Position numbers and translations under genes: made by a program. Positions 16,128-25,269 of a stretch of 64,000 bases of DNA are shown here, one piece after another. The stretch is from contig JAKAJV010000015.1 in the NCBI GenBank assembly GCA_021813585.1, positions 124,001-188,000 of the forward strand, read 5' to 3'. Origin of the DNA: Bacteroidota bacterium. Its GTDB lineage: Bacteria > Bacteroidota > Ignavibacteria > Ignavibacteriales > Ignavibacteriaceae. Position 1 is the first letter of the stretch; every line of letters begins with the position of its first letter. The notes under the pieces are model-generated. The model had not been told where the DNA came from, did not search any database, and saw nothing but the letters and a program-made list of their open reading frames with translations.

Positions 16128-16679
16128 ATGGAAGAAAAAACCCCGGCACCGCTTCAGAAGGCAACATTCGGATCGGGATGCTTCTGGTGTACGGAAGCGG
16201 TGTTTGAAAGACTAAACGGAGTTCATTCTGTTGTATCCGGTTACTCGGGAGGCAGCGTCCCTAATCCAAATTATGAGGCGGTATGTACCGGCAGAACCGG
16301 CCACGCTGAAGTATGCATGATAGAATTTGATCCGGGAAGAATAACTTACGACGAATTGCTGGAGGTTTTCTGGAAGACGCACGACCCGACGACTTTAAAT
16401 AGGCAGGGAAACGATACCGGTACACAATACCGTTCGGTTATTTTCTACCATGACAATTGGCAAAAAGAAAAGGCGGAATATTATAAAAACGAACTTAACA
16501 AATCGGGTGCGTGGAAAAACCCTATAGGTACGGAAATTTCCGCTTTCAAAAAATTCTATAGAGCGGAAGAATACCACCAGCATTATTTTGAAAGAAATCC
16601 GTACCAGGGATACTGCTCATTTGTAATTGCACCGAAGGTTGAAAAGTTTAAGAAAGTATTCAAAGATAAATTGAAATAA
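16128..16679 (+). CDS. msrA: MsrA: peptide methionine-S-sulfoxide reductase
   Basis: A 183-residue enzyme that repairs methionine-S-sulfoxide in proteins. The catalytic motif GSGCFWCTEAVF lies near residue 20, and GTQYRS and the HDPTTLNRQGND loop follow as usual. A further Cys in YQGYCSF near the C-terminus can act as resolving cysteine. The ATG at 16128 was chosen because GAAGGA lies 6 bases upstream; a longer frame reading through the preceding terminator hairpin is not credible. No msrB is nearby. Cytoplasmic, no signal peptide. Confidence 0.95.
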   Translation: MEEKTPAPLQKATFGSGCFWCTEAVFERLNGVHSVVSGYSGGSVPNPNYEAVCTGRTGHAEVCMIEFDPGRITYDELLEVFWKTHDPTTLNRQGNDTGTQYRSVIFYHDNWQKEKAEYYKNELNKSGAWKNPIGTEISAFKKFYRAEEYHQHYFERNPYQGYCSFVIAPKVEKFKKVFKDKLK

Positions 16680-16849
16680 TTATCAGGCTCCTTTTTCATT
16701 CTCAGGCTTAAGGCTAAAGCAGAAGGGGCGCTTCCGCTTATAATAAATTTATTCCGGCCATATGGTTATCTGTGCCGCTCAAAAAAAAGGCCGCATACCT
16801 TAACAACCAAAATCAAATTCCTTCGTCTCAACATTAGGAATAAGCATTT

Positions 16850-16900
16850 CCGTTTGATTTATAACCGCATAAATCTTCCGGATAAAATAAAATCAAACGG
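16850..16900. repeat. 11-bp inverted repeat upstream of the helical lipoprotein gene
   Basis: CCGTTTGATTT (16850-16860) is the exact reverse complement of AAATCAAACGG (16890-16900), with 29 bases between. It lies 36 bases before the start of the next gene and may be an operator or a leader stem. Nothing else is recognised in the 16680-16936 gap, apart from a short GAAGGGGCGCTTC hairpin near its start. Confidence 0.5.
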
Positions 16901-16936
16901 GTGAAGTTTTATACAATAATTTTACGGAGGCAAAAT

Positions 16937-17938
16937 ATGAGCTCGTACTCTACAAAAAAGAATTCCATCCAAAGCAGGGCAGGCTTAATTACTGTGCTTG
17001 CATTTATTCTTTCCACACTTGTCTTCTATTCATGTTCGACCTCGCAGGAAAACATCTACAAAGATTCCAATACAGGCGACGAATTAAACGGCAACAAGAA
17101 GGCGCTTTCATTCAGCACTAAGCAAGATGGAAAAGTTACATACTGGAAAGCAGAGTTTGAAGATGGTAAAATATCTGCGCTGTTTAGGAACGGCGAAAAA
17201 GTTTCCCCGGCCGATATTGATAAGTTTAAGGATATGGTTTACGATAATGTGGATGAATTGACTAGCGATGACAGGGTATACGAAAGAAAACATTTCCTTT
17301 TCGATGAAGAGGGCCGGGACGAAGAACCCGGAGGATTGCACGATGTTCCGGACTCGATCGACTTTGATTTTCACTTTGACAAGGAAGCATTGGAAAAAAG
17401 CATGAAGGATTTGAAAGATTATCTTGAGTGCCTGAAGGACCGAAAGTTTGAATTTCACTTCGATACGGCTCAATTCAACAAGAACATGCGGCACCTGAAG
17501 GAAGGCCTGCAGAACATGAAGCTTGATCTCCCCGATTTTGAATGCGATATGGGCGCGCTTAAAGACAATATGAAGAAATTTAGGCATGAACATTTTTATA
17601 ACGGTGACTTTGAAAAAGATATGTCCCGCTTCAAAGAAGAAATGGAAAAATTCAAAGACAAAATGAAAGATTTCAAATTCGAAATGAAGGGCTTCAAAGA
17701 GAAAATGAAAAAGTTCGGCGCTTTTATGAAGGAACTGAAGCATGAAATGGTTAAGGACGGCTTGATTCAAAACGAAGACGAAGAAATCAATCTAAAATTT
17801 AATTCAAACGAGATGAGGGTTAACGGGAAAAAAGTCCCGGACAATCTATTCGAAAAATACAAGAAGATGTACAAGGACTATTCCGGCAAGAGCATCGATG
17901 ACGGGATTAATCTTCGAACATGTATCCCGCGCTTCTAA
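16937..17938 (+). CDS. Helical, charged lipoprotein of unknown function
   Basis: A 333-residue lipoprotein. The ATG at 16937 follows GGAGG by 7 bases. The signal peptide ends in LVFYSC, a lipobox with the lipidated Cys near residue 34. The middle (about 140-285) is a long, strongly charged helical stretch dominated by K, E, D, F and M in a repeating KxMKxFK/KEEMEKFKDKM pattern, probably coiled coil. The tail (MRVNGKKVPDNLFEKYKKMYKDYSGKS) resembles tails seen in periplasmic domains of BlaR-like and sensor proteins in Bacteroidetes. Its 3' end overlaps the convergent response regulator gene by 32 bases. A role with that two-component system is only a guess. Confidence 0.7.
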   Translation: MSSYSTKKNSIQSRAGLITVLAFILSTLVFYSCSTSQENIYKDSNTGDELNGNKKALSFSTKQDGKVTYWKAEFEDGKISALFRNGEKVSPADIDKFKDMVYDNVDELTSDDRVYERKHFLFDEEGRDEEPGGLHDVPDSIDFDFHFDKEALEKSMKDLKDYLECLKDRKFEFHFDTAQFNKNMRHLKEGLQNMKLDLPDFECDMGALKDNMKKFRHEHFYNGDFEKDMSRFKEEMEKFKDKMKDFKFEMKGFKEKMKKFGAFMKELKHEMVKDGLIQNEDEEINLKFNSNEMRVNGKKVPDNLFEKYKKMYKDYSGKSIDDGINLRTCIPRF

Positions 17939-18605
17939 CGCTTTTAATATAAACAGGGCGGGAAGGATCATCCTCAAAGTACTTCCTAAGCCTGACGATA
18001 AAATTATCTACCGTCCGGGTTTCGATATCGGGATTCATATGCCATGCGTTTTCAAGCAGTTCCTTCCTGGAGACAATTTTCCCTTTATTTTCAACAAGGT
18101 ATTTTAATACTACCGCTTCCTGCTGCGTTAGCCTGAATTTGTCTTTGCCTTTAGAGCAGTTAAAATTTTCAAAGTTAATTACATTATCTCCAAATCTGAA
18201 TACCGGCTGGCTGGCTGAAACTTCCTTATACCAGTTCTTACGCTTAAGCATTCCCCTAACTCTTAATATCAGTTCATTCAGATGGAATGGCTTGGTCATG
18301 TAGTCGTCGGCGCCCAGTTCCAGTCCTTTAACTTTATCTTTAATTCCCGCCCTTGCCGTAAGGATAAGGATAGGCATCTGCGGAGACGTGGCTCTAACAA
18401 TTTCGGCAATCTCAAAGCCGTCCACATAAGGAAGCATTATATCCAGAATTATCAGGTCGTAGTCTTCTTTGTTAAAAAATTCGAGCGCCTGTTTGCCGTC
18501 CCTTGCCCAGGAAATCTTAAAGCCTTCCTCGGTTAGATTATATTCAAGTCCGACGGCAAGAGTTTCTTCGTCTTCGACGAGCAGTATTTTGCTTCCTTCA
18601 AACAT
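17907..18605 (-). CDS. OmpR-family response regulator
   Basis: A 232-residue two-domain regulator. The receiver domain (residues 1-about 120) has the acidic pair in VEDEE, the phospho-acceptor Asp55 in LIILDIMLPY, and KPFHL with the conserved Lys. The C-terminal winged helix (about 135-232) carries FRLTQQEAVVLKYL and TVDNFIVRLRKYFEDD, typical of OmpR/PhoB DNA-binding. It is co-transcribed with the histidine kinase upstream, overlapping it by 8 bases, so the two are a cognate pair. Targets unknown. Confidence 0.92.
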   Translation of the reverse strand: MFEGSKILLVEDEETLAVGLEYNLTEEGFKISWARDGKQALEFFNKEDYDLIILDIMLPYVDGFEIAEIVRATSPQMPILILTARAGIKDKVKGLELGADDYMTKPFHLNELILRVRGMLKRKNWYKEVSASQPVFRFGDNVINFENFNCSKGKDKFRLTQQEAVVLKYLVENKGKIVSRKELLENAWHMNPDIETRTVDNFIVRLRKYFEDDPSRPVYIKSVRSAGYMFED

Positions 18606-19629
18606 AGTCCGATTCTCCTTTTATGCTTTTCCCGGTGCTTTCAATTGTCTGCCTTATCAGACGGTTGATAAATCTTTTTTTAGATACTTTGTAAATCGGC
18701 AGCTCTATTTTAAAAGCAGTGCCCGCATTCTGTCCCTTGCTTGCTGCAGTTATTTTACCGCCGTGGTTTTTAATAATTTCCCTTACCCAGTATAAACCCA
18801 AGCCGGTTCCCTTTACGCTGGGAATGTTTTTATCGTCTATGCGGTAGAATTTATTGAATATCTTCTTCAGTTCCTGGGCAGGTATTCCTATGCCGTTGTC
18901 TTTAAACTCGATTAAAATGTTTTTTGCAGAGCGGAAAGTTCTTATCGAAATTTCTGCTTTGTCCCGTGTATATTTTATGGAGTTGTCGATCAGGTTGTCG
19001 AACACGATCTTAAGCGCACTCTTATCCGCCGCGCAATTGCAGTCTGCATGGCCTTCAACTTTAATTGTGCCGGGCGGAAGATTGAACTGCTCTGCAGATT
19101 CACCGACCAGCTTTTCAATTAGGTTATCGGCATCGTAAACCTGATAATTGTGGGAAACTTTTTTCTGCTCGAGCATGGAAATCTCTAGAATAGAGTTGAT
19201 CAAATTCTGAAGCCTGTTGGCGTCTTTTGTCATCAGCTCAATAAACTCATTCCTCTTTTGTGCGGGCACATCCCTAGACTGCAGAGTTTCGAGATAAAGC
19301 TGAATTGAAGAGAGCGGCGACTTAAGCTCGTGGGTTATATTCGCTATAAAATTATCGTAAAGGTTGTTTAGCTTTAATTGAACGTTCAACTGGCGGAAGA
19401 TTAAGGAGATGCTGAATGAAATTGCCACCAGCAGTACAATGCCGCCGACGAAAGGGAAAATGTTTGTTCCCTCGTAAATAGCTTGCGGTGAAATCTTTTC
19501 GCCTACATTTTTTAGCAAAATATAGTTTATAACATACCAGTAAATCCATATCCCCAATAACAACAGCCAGGCCAGCTGTGTTATAACAAATATGGTTATG
19601 TGGTAAAAGATGGAATGTTTTTTTTTCAT
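18598..19629 (-). CDS. Membrane sensor histidine kinase
   Basis: A 343-residue kinase. Two transmembrane helices (about residues 8-33 and 52-75) enclose only a very short periplasmic loop of about 20 residues, so it likely senses a membrane or partner signal. The H box is IANITHELKSPLSSIQ, then NLIDNSIKYT (N box), DNGIGIPAQE (G1), and KGTGLGLYWVREI (G2). It lies just before the OmpR-type regulator. The 19-base leader shared with the TonB receptor at 11431 lies 6 bases before its ATG. Confidence 0.92.
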   Translation of the reverse strand: MKKKHSIFYHITIFVITQLAWLLLLGIWIYWYVINYILLKNVGEKISPQAIYEGTNIFPFVGGIVLLVAISFSISLIFRQLNVQLKLNNLYDNFIANITHELKSPLSSIQLYLETLQSRDVPAQKRNEFIELMTKDANRLQNLINSILEISMLEQKKVSHNYQVYDADNLIEKLVGESAEQFNLPPGTIKVEGHADCNCAADKSALKIVFDNLIDNSIKYTRDKAEISIRTFRSAKNILIEFKDNGIGIPAQELKKIFNKFYRIDDKNIPSVKGTGLGLYWVREIIKNHGGKITAASKGQNAGTAFKIELPIYKVSKKRFINRLIRQTIESTGKSIKGESDYV

Positions 19630-19635
19630 AATAAC

Positions 19636-19654
19636 TTCCCCGGCTTGTTGTTCG
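19636..19654 (-). promoter_or_regulatory. 19-base leader element, copy 2 (before histidine kinase)
   Basis: This is the same 19 bases as at 13500-13518, reading CGAACAACAAGCCGGGGAA on the minus strand, here 6 bases before the kinase ATG. The bases outside the element differ between copies. Confidence 0.6.
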
Positions 19655-19826
19655 GGTATAATTATAAATTATTGGTCACGTGAAATATCATGTATTAGAT
19701 CGATAAGTTCAAATTTTTCTCCTCATCTTTTACATTTCTTTTACAGTACTAATGGTAAATAATTATCATCTTTTCAATAAAGAAATCCCGGTTTAATCTG
19801 CCGAAAAATTAATAAAGGAGAAATTG

Positions 19827-21305
19827 ATGAATATCCTTCTTGTATATCCCGAAACGCCGTCAACATACTGGAGCTTCCACGACGCACTAAAATTCATATC
19901 GAAAAAATCCGCAGAACCGCCTTTGGGCTTAATTACTGTTGCCGCTCTGCTTCCCAAAGACTGGGAGAAAAAATTAATCGATATGAATGTATCGAGTCTT
20001 GAAGATAAGCACCTGCTGTGGGCAGACTATGTTTTCCTCAGCGGCATGAGCGTTCATCTGAAATCATTTAAAGAAATTGTAAGAAGGTGCAACAAGCTGG
20101 GCGTTAAGGTAGTTGCCGGCGGTCCGCTCTGCACAACGCAATACCAGGAATTTCTTGGGATCGATCATTTCATTCTAAATGAAGCCGAGATTACGCTTCC
20201 TCTCTTTATTAACGATTTATTAAACGGAACTCCAAAACATATTTATACTTCGGATGAATTCCCCGATATGTCCTTAACTCCGGCGCCGATGTGGGAACTG
20301 CTGGAAAAGAAAAAATATGTTTCGATGAGCATCCAGTATTCACGGGGATGCCCTTACGACTGCGAGTTCTGCAGCATTACAATGCTTAACGGAAGAAAGC
20401 CCAGAACGAAGAGTTCCGGGCAATTTATCAACGAGCTTAACGTACTTTACGAGCAAGGCTGGCGCGGCGATGTATCTGTAGTTGATGATAACTTTATCGG
20501 GAACAAGAAAAAGCTGAAGACGGAAATTCTTCCGGCATTAGTCGAGTGGTCCAAGGAAAAGAAGCACCCGTTCAGCTTTATTACCGAAGTTTCGGTTAAC
20601 ATTGCCGATGATGAGGAGCTGATGAGACTGATGATAGAGGCAGGCTTCTATAGTATTTTTATAGGCATCGAAACACCGAACGACGAAAGCCTTGAAGAAT
20701 GCGGCAAATCCCAGAATCGCAGGCGTAATCTTATTACTTCCATACAAAGGCTGCAGCAAAAAGGCTTTATAGTATCGGGCGGATTTATAGTGGGCTTCGA
20801 TAATGACAGGGATGATATTTTTGATCAGCAAATAAATTTTATTCAGAAGAGCGGTATTGTCTCGGCTATGGTTGGCTTGCTGAATGCACCGACCGGGACT
20901 AAATTGTTTAAGCGGCTTAAGTCTGAAAAAAGGCTGCTTGAATTTTTTAGCGGGGATAATATGGACGGCTCAATCAACTTTATACCGAAGATGAATTACC
21001 GCGATTTGATAGGCGGCTACAGCAAAATTTTGAACACGATTTACGGACAGCAGGAATTTTATGAGCGGGTTAAGAAGTTCCTTAACGAGTATCGCCTGCC
21101 CTCGTGGAGAACAGCAAGGATTTCCTTAACGGAAGTGAAAGCGTTTTTCAGGCTGCTGTGGATACTGGGAATAATTGAGCGCGGCAAGAAGTATTTCTGG
21201 AAGCTGTTCTTTGTTTCGCTGTTCAAGCATCCGAAAAAATTCCCGCTTGCAATGACGTTCGCGGTCTATGGTTTTCACTTTAGAAAAATTACTCAGTCGG
21301 TATAA
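19827..21305 (+). CDS. B12-binding radical SAM protein with DUF4070-like C-terminus
   Basis: A 492-residue cytoplasmic enzyme. The ATG at 19827 follows AAAGGAG by 6 bases. The N-terminal about 140 residues are a cobalamin-binding domain (NILLVYPETP, KLIDMNV, VVAGGPLCT). The radical SAM core follows with the cluster motif SRGCPYDCEFCS (Cys near 174, 178, 181), VVDDNFIGNKK and GIETPNDESLEECGK. The last about 170 residues resemble DUF4070. This architecture occurs in methylases such as the hopanoid C-2 methylase HpnP and in many uncharacterised enzymes. No hopanoid genes are near, so the substrate is open. Confidence 0.85.
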   Translation: MNILLVYPETPSTYWSFHDALKFISKKSAEPPLGLITVAALLPKDWEKKLIDMNVSSLEDKHLLWADYVFLSGMSVHLKSFKEIVRRCNKLGVKVVAGGPLCTTQYQEFLGIDHFILNEAEITLPLFINDLLNGTPKHIYTSDEFPDMSLTPAPMWELLEKKKYVSMSIQYSRGCPYDCEFCSITMLNGRKPRTKSSGQFINELNVLYEQGWRGDVSVVDDNFIGNKKKLKTEILPALVEWSKEKKHPFSFITEVSVNIADDEELMRLMIEAGFYSIFIGIETPNDESLEECGKSQNRRRNLITSIQRLQQKGFIVSGGFIVGFDNDRDDIFDQQINFIQKSGIVSAMVGLLNAPTGTKLFKRLKSEKRLLEFFSGDNMDGSINFIPKMNYRDLIGGYSKILNTIYGQQEFYERVKKFLNEYRLPSWRTARISLTEVKAFFRLLWILGIIERGKKYFWKLFFVSLFKHPKKFPLAMTFAVYGFHFRKITQSV

Positions 21306-21338
21306 GGCAAAGGGAATAGGAAATATTCGGGTATAGAG

Positions 21339-21365
21339 TATAAGGGCGTTTGCGATGCCCTTATA
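21339..21365. terminator. Hairpin between convergent genes
   Basis: TATAAGGGC (21339-21347) pairs with GCCCTTATA (21357-21365), and GGTATA/TATACC bases nearby can extend it. It lies between the converging radical SAM and chemoreceptor genes. There is no strong T-run on either strand, so terminator function is moderate. Confidence 0.5.
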
Positions 21366-21433
21366 CCATATACCTAAATCCTTTGATGGTATAAAAAATA
21401 TTCCACCATATATTGCAATTTTGAAACATGAAT

Positions 21434-23368
21434 CTATCCTTCAACAATATGCCCGTTAGACCTTACAGAGTAGCGGTTCGATTTTAAATTTTCATCCTTC
21501 ATTACTTTAAATTCGTTTACAAGGGTTTCAAGTTTGGAAGTTAACTGCTGCAGCTCCTCGGCAGAGTTTGCGATCTGCTTAGATCTAACAGCCGACTGCT
21601 GGGTGATTGTGCTTATTTCTTCAATGCTCTGGCTTATTTGCCCGGCCGCATTCGACTGCTCGTTTGTGCTTACTGCAAACTGGTTTACTTCCGAAATAAC
21701 ATTAGTCGAAGCATGGATTATATCTTTTAGCGAGCTGCCGGCTTTGTTGGCCAGCTCTTTTCCTTTTATAACTTCGGAAGAGCCCTTGGTTATTGAGTCG
21801 ACAGCCTCGGTGGTATCCCGCTGTATCTGCTTGATCATTGCCGCAATTTCCTTAGTGGCTTTAGTAGTACGCTCGGCAAGCTTTCTTACTTCGTCCGCAA
21901 CTACTGCAAACCCGCGCCCCTGTTCCCCAGCCCTGGCAGCTTCAATTGCCGCATTAAGGGCCAAGAGGTTGGTCTGGTCTGCTATGTCGTCTATTACCTG
22001 GATTATCTCCCCGATTTCATCGCTGCTCTTGCCCAGCTGCTCAACCGTCTCTGCGGCTTTTTTAACAACGTCGGTTATTCTCACTATGCCGTTAATCGTC
22101 TCTTCGACGACCTTGCCTCCTTCATTAGCAATCTCGCCGGCCTTCTTAGCGTTTGCAACCGCGCCGTTTGCATTGTTTGTGGTTGTAAGAATTATGGAGG
22201 TCATCTCTTCTATCGAGCTGGCAACCTCGCCTGCCTGTTCGCTTTGCTTGCCGGTGCCGGCAGCAAGTTCCTCTGCGCTGGAAAGAATTGCCTGGCTGGC
22301 TTCGGCAGAAGAAATTACCGCTTGTTGAATTTTGAGAAGCATTTCTCTCACCTTGTCAAGCGCCTTGTTAAAGGCGTTAAACAGTTTTCCCACATCGTCG
22401 TCCTTCTCGGCACTAACACTTACGGTAAGGTCTCCGTTTGAAAACTTTTCAATTGCGGAGAGCATCCTGTTTGTATTTAACGAAAGATATTCAGCCTGTT
22501 CCTCGGCAATCCGCTTAGCCTTGCTGGCCTGTGCCGCAGCTGTTTCGGCTTCCAGGCTTTTGGCTTTTATTTCTTCTACCGAAGTTCGTATGTTGCCCAC
22601 CATAGCATTGAAGGAAGATGCTAGGTTGCCTATTTCGTTTTTGCTGTTAAGGCTAATGTTTATATCGTAATTCCCTTTGGAAACCTTTTCGGCGGCATCG
22701 CCAAGCAGTTTAATAGGATTGGAAATTTTCTTTGCGTAAATAAAGGCAAAGATGTTTATGACGAAAAGAAGAATGAGAAGGATCAGGAGGAAATTTTTGC
22801 CCAGCGCTGAAGTTTCAGATTGAATATCGCTCAGCAACATGCCGTTGGTAACAATCCAACCCCAGGGCTTGAATAAGCGGAAGCAATAGATTTTAGTAAT
22901 TATCTGGTTGTTAACGTTCCAATGGTACACCGCAAAGCCGAAGCCGTCTCTTTGGCTTATATTCCGCATTTCCCTGTTGGAATAAACGCCGTTGGCATCC
23001 TTATCGTCGCCAAAGTATTTTCCAACGTTGTCTGCATTCCTTGAAACGCGGCAGTAGCCGTTAACGTCGTTTACAAAAAGATAATTTTGCGGGCCGAAGC
23101 TGGTGTTCGTAATTAAGTCTGCCGCTACCGCTTTGGCGGAATCAATTGAAAGCTTGCCCGAATCAACTTTGGATTGGATATTATCCAGCTGAGAGCAGAC
23201 TGCATCCACAACATATTTAAGCCCGGCTTTTTTGTCTTCCGTTACGGTTTTTTTAATGCTTGGTAAAAAATAAAACTCGAATACCAGGAATAAAGCAAGC
23301 GAGAAGATAAGGCTGAAGCTTAGAATCCTGGAAAAGAGGCTCCAATCCCTTACGGCTTTAATATGCAT
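21434..23368 (-). CDS. Methyl-accepting chemotaxis protein with single Cache sensor
   Basis: A 644-residue transmembrane chemoreceptor. The ATG at 23368 was chosen because GAGGAAAG precedes it; earlier starts add an unlikely tail before the first membrane helix. A first helix ([21 protein letters not shown]) leads into a periplasmic sCache_2-type domain (about 30-180: [22 protein letters not shown]), then the second helix ([19 protein letters not shown]) and a HAMP domain ([19 protein letters not shown]). A second HAMP-like segment follows, then the signalling domain with the invariant tip [20 protein letters not shown]. It relays ligand binding to CheA/CheW, which are not in this window. Ligand unknown. 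Confidence 0.93.
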   Translation of the reverse strand: MHIKAVRDWSLFSRILSFSLIFSLALFLVFEFYFLPSIKKTVTEDKKAGLKYVVDAVCSQLDNIQSKVDSGKLSIDSAKAVAADLITNTSFGPQNYLFVNDVNGYCRVSRNADNVGKYFGDDKDANGVYSNREMRNISQRDGFGFAVYHWNVNNQIITKIYCFRLFKPWGWIVTNGMLLSDIQSETSALGKNFLLILLILLFVINIFAFIYAKKISNPIKLLGDAAEKVSKGNYDINISLNSKNEIGNLASSFNAMVGNIRTSVEEIKAKSLEAETAAAQASKAKRIAEEQAEYLSLNTNRMLSAIEKFSNGDLTVSVSAEKDDDVGKLFNAFNKALDKVREMLLKIQQAVISSAEASQAILSSAEELAAGTGKQSEQAGEVASSIEEMTSIILTTTNNANGAVANAKKAGEIANEGGKVVEETINGIVRITDVVKKAAETVEQLGKSSDEIGEIIQVIDDIADQTNLLALNAAIEAARAGEQGRGFAVVADEVRKLAERTTKATKEIAAMIKQIQRDTTEAVDSITKGSSEVIKGKELANKAGSSLKDIIHASTNVISEVNQFAVSTNEQSNAAGQISQSIEEISTITQQSAVRSKQIANSAEELQQLTSKLETLVNEFKVMKDENLKSNRYSVRSNGHIVEG

Positions 23369-23850
23369 TTCTTTCCTCATTTTTTGTAATGTCTTATTAT
23401 CGAAAAATTTTTTTAGAAATTTACCATTAAGATTGAACGGCATGTATAAAACTATAGGCATCAATGTTGTCTTCCCAGATATAGCCGTCCTTAATAAGCC
23501 ATAGGAAATATTTCAATTTTGTTATACAAATGTGATGAATACGAGAACAGGTTAAGTTATTTTACTCTTATATTTAAAAACAAAAATATCTTTGCGGAAA
23601 AATTACTTCACGGTTACAATATTAAATAATTAGCAGGAGGGACTCTCTCCATGTGCAGCAAAATAATCTGTTTGAAAAGAAAATAATAAATGAGAAAAAT
23701 GTACCCTTCCGGTTTAGTCATTCCTCTTCAAATATTTATAAAAGATTACATGAAAGTTTATGATCTCTTTTTTGAATTTGAGGCGGCGGATCAAATGACC
23801 GAAATAATATTAGCGCTAGTACAGCTTACATTTTAGCAAGGAGAATTCAG
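23369..23850. other. Divergent intergenic region between chemoreceptor and symporter
   Basis: About 480 bases and AT-rich. Its only candidate content is an AGGAGGG ribosome-site-like run at 23634-23641 followed by a 10-codon frame (ATG at 23651), then the 48-codon frame listed separately. No clear promoter or hairpin was seen. Confidence 0.4.
23690..23836 (+). CDS. Possible 48-residue small protein upstream of the symporter
   Basis: An open frame from ATG 23690 to TAG 23836 gives a 48-residue peptide beginning MRKMYPSGLVIPLQIF and ending ILALVQLTF. It stops 14 bases before the symporter ATG, a spacing compatible with translational coupling. It has no recognised family and only a weak A-rich ribosome site. 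The composition is not obviously random (hydrophobic ends, acidic middle), but chance cannot be excluded. Confidence 0.25.
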   Translation: MRKMYPSGLVIPLQIFIKDYMKVYDLFFEFEAADQMTEIILALVQLTF

Positions 23851-25233
23851 ATGAGCTATGTTTTAACCTGGCAGTGGATTGTGCTGGTTTCATTCTCGGT
23901 TGTACTTATTTTAATTACTCCGTTCGTAAAAACCATTGAGAGCTTTTACAGGGGGACTTCCAGGGAAGCCAAAAGACCTGGAATAATAATGCTTACTTTC
24001 AGTCTCGTTATATCATGGATTTTTTCAAAGTCGGTTACAAATGCAGCGAACCTGGGACTCAGCTTCGGTATAGTAGGCGGTATTGCTTATGCAACTTATT
24101 ATCTTTCCTTCCTTGTAGCGGGAATAGTTATTTATAAAATAAGAACCGGCCTTAAGGTTCAAAGCCTTCATCAATTTCTGGAAAGAAAATTCGGCGCTGG
24201 CGCAGTAAAATTTTTTACAATCATTATTGCGGTCAGGCTTCTAAACGAAGTCTGGTCGAACACCGAAGTTATCGGAACCTATTTCGGAAGCACCGGCTCG
24301 CCGCAGTATATTATATCGATAATCGTGTTCACCATATTAACTCTTGTTTATGCTTTGAAGGGAGGCTTAAGAAGCTCCTTAATAACAGACCTGCTTCAGA
24401 TGAGTTTGTTTGTGGTTCTGCTGGTACTGGTCCTTGGAATGATTCTTCCCAAAGAGGGGTCGGTAACACCGTTCTTAACAAGCGGCAAGTGGTCGTTATC
24501 AGGCGGTGTTGACCTGGTACTTGTCGCTCTCATTCAAATTTTCAGCTACCCGTTTCACGATCCTATTCTTACCGACCGAGGTTTTATATCAGATGAAAAG
24601 ACTACTCTGCGCAGTTATATACTGGCAACGATCGGAGGCTTCCTTTGCATTTTGCTTTTTAGCTTCGTGGGTATTTATGCAAAGTTCCTTGGACTTAACG
24701 GCGAGGCTCCGGTAGAAGTATCAAAAACTCTCGGAGTCTTTTCAATGATCGTTATGAACTTCATTATGGTAACATCGGCATCGTCTTCTGTAGATTCCAC
24801 GTTTGCATCGGTCTCCAAGCTGGTGGTTGTCGATCTGGGTAAATCGAAAACCTCAATGGTCTCAAAAGGGAGATGGACGATGATAATAACGGCAATAGGC
24901 GGGACAATTCCTTTGTTGTTTTCTCCGGCAATTTTATCGGCTACTACTTTAAGCGGAACGATGGTGCTGGGATTAATGCCTGTATTTATTTTCTGGAAGA
25001 TACCGGCGCCTAAAATCTCGTTTCACCTTTCGCTGTGGGTAGGCGTAATAGCGGGTGCGGTTATGGTCTTCGGATGGCTGCCCAAATGGTTGTACTTAGG
25101 CCGCGGCTCGTTCGCCGATCTGCTTGCTGTAAATGTGTACGCCACGGTTTTAATTTTATTTGTTTATTTTGTACCGGCTCTTGCGGCGAGTAAAGTAAAG
25201 AAACCGAATGCACAGGCAATAGAACACGGATGA
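23851..25233 (+). CDS. Sodium:solute symporter family protein
   Basis: A 460-residue inner-membrane transporter with about 12 hydrophobic helices. Typical SSS-fold segments are VTNAANLGLSFGIVGG, IIAVRLLNEVWSNTEV, YALKGGLRSSLITDLLQM (the family's GGL.a...TD..Q signature), FSYPFHDPILTDRGF, and TSASSSVDSTFASVSKL with Ser/Thr residues expected at the Na2 site. It couples sodium entry to uptake of an unidentified small solute. AAGGAG lies before the ATG. A radical SAM/phosphoesterase pair follows 36 bases downstream, so the three may form one transcript. Confidence 0.88.
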   Translation: MSYVLTWQWIVLVSFSVVLILITPFVKTIESFYRGTSREAKRPGIIMLTFSLVISWIFSKSVTNAANLGLSFGIVGGIAYATYYLSFLVAGIVIYKIRTGLKVQSLHQFLERKFGAGAVKFFTIIIAVRLLNEVWSNTEVIGTYFGSTGSPQYIISIIVFTILTLVYALKGGLRSSLITDLLQMSLFVVLLVLVLGMILPKEGSVTPFLTSGKWSLSGGVDLVLVALIQIFSYPFHDPILTDRGFISDEKTTLRSYILATIGGFLCILLFSFVGIYAKFLGLNGEAPVEVSKTLGVFSMIVMNFIMVTSASSSVDSTFASVSKLVVVDLGKSKTSMVSKGRWTMIITAIGGTIPLLFSPAILSATTLSGTMVLGLMPVFIFWKIPAPKISFHLSLWVGVIAGAVMVFGWLPKWLYLGRGSFADLLAVNVYATVLILFVYFVPALAASKVKKPNAQAIEHG

Positions 25234-25269
25234 CACGGATTAAACAGATTTACACGGATAAAAATTAAA

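Noticed and set aside
17108-17770. 220-codon open frame on the minus strand, rich in F, H and V
   Set aside because: It is the antisense shadow of the repetitive K/E/F/M lipoprotein (AAG/GAA/TTC codons read backwards as CTT/TTC/GAA); no ribosome site or family.
21534-22328. 264-codon plus-strand frame inside the chemoreceptor gene
   Set aside because: Antisense of the highly conserved methyl-accepting domain; the Ala/Ser-rich composition mirrors that region.
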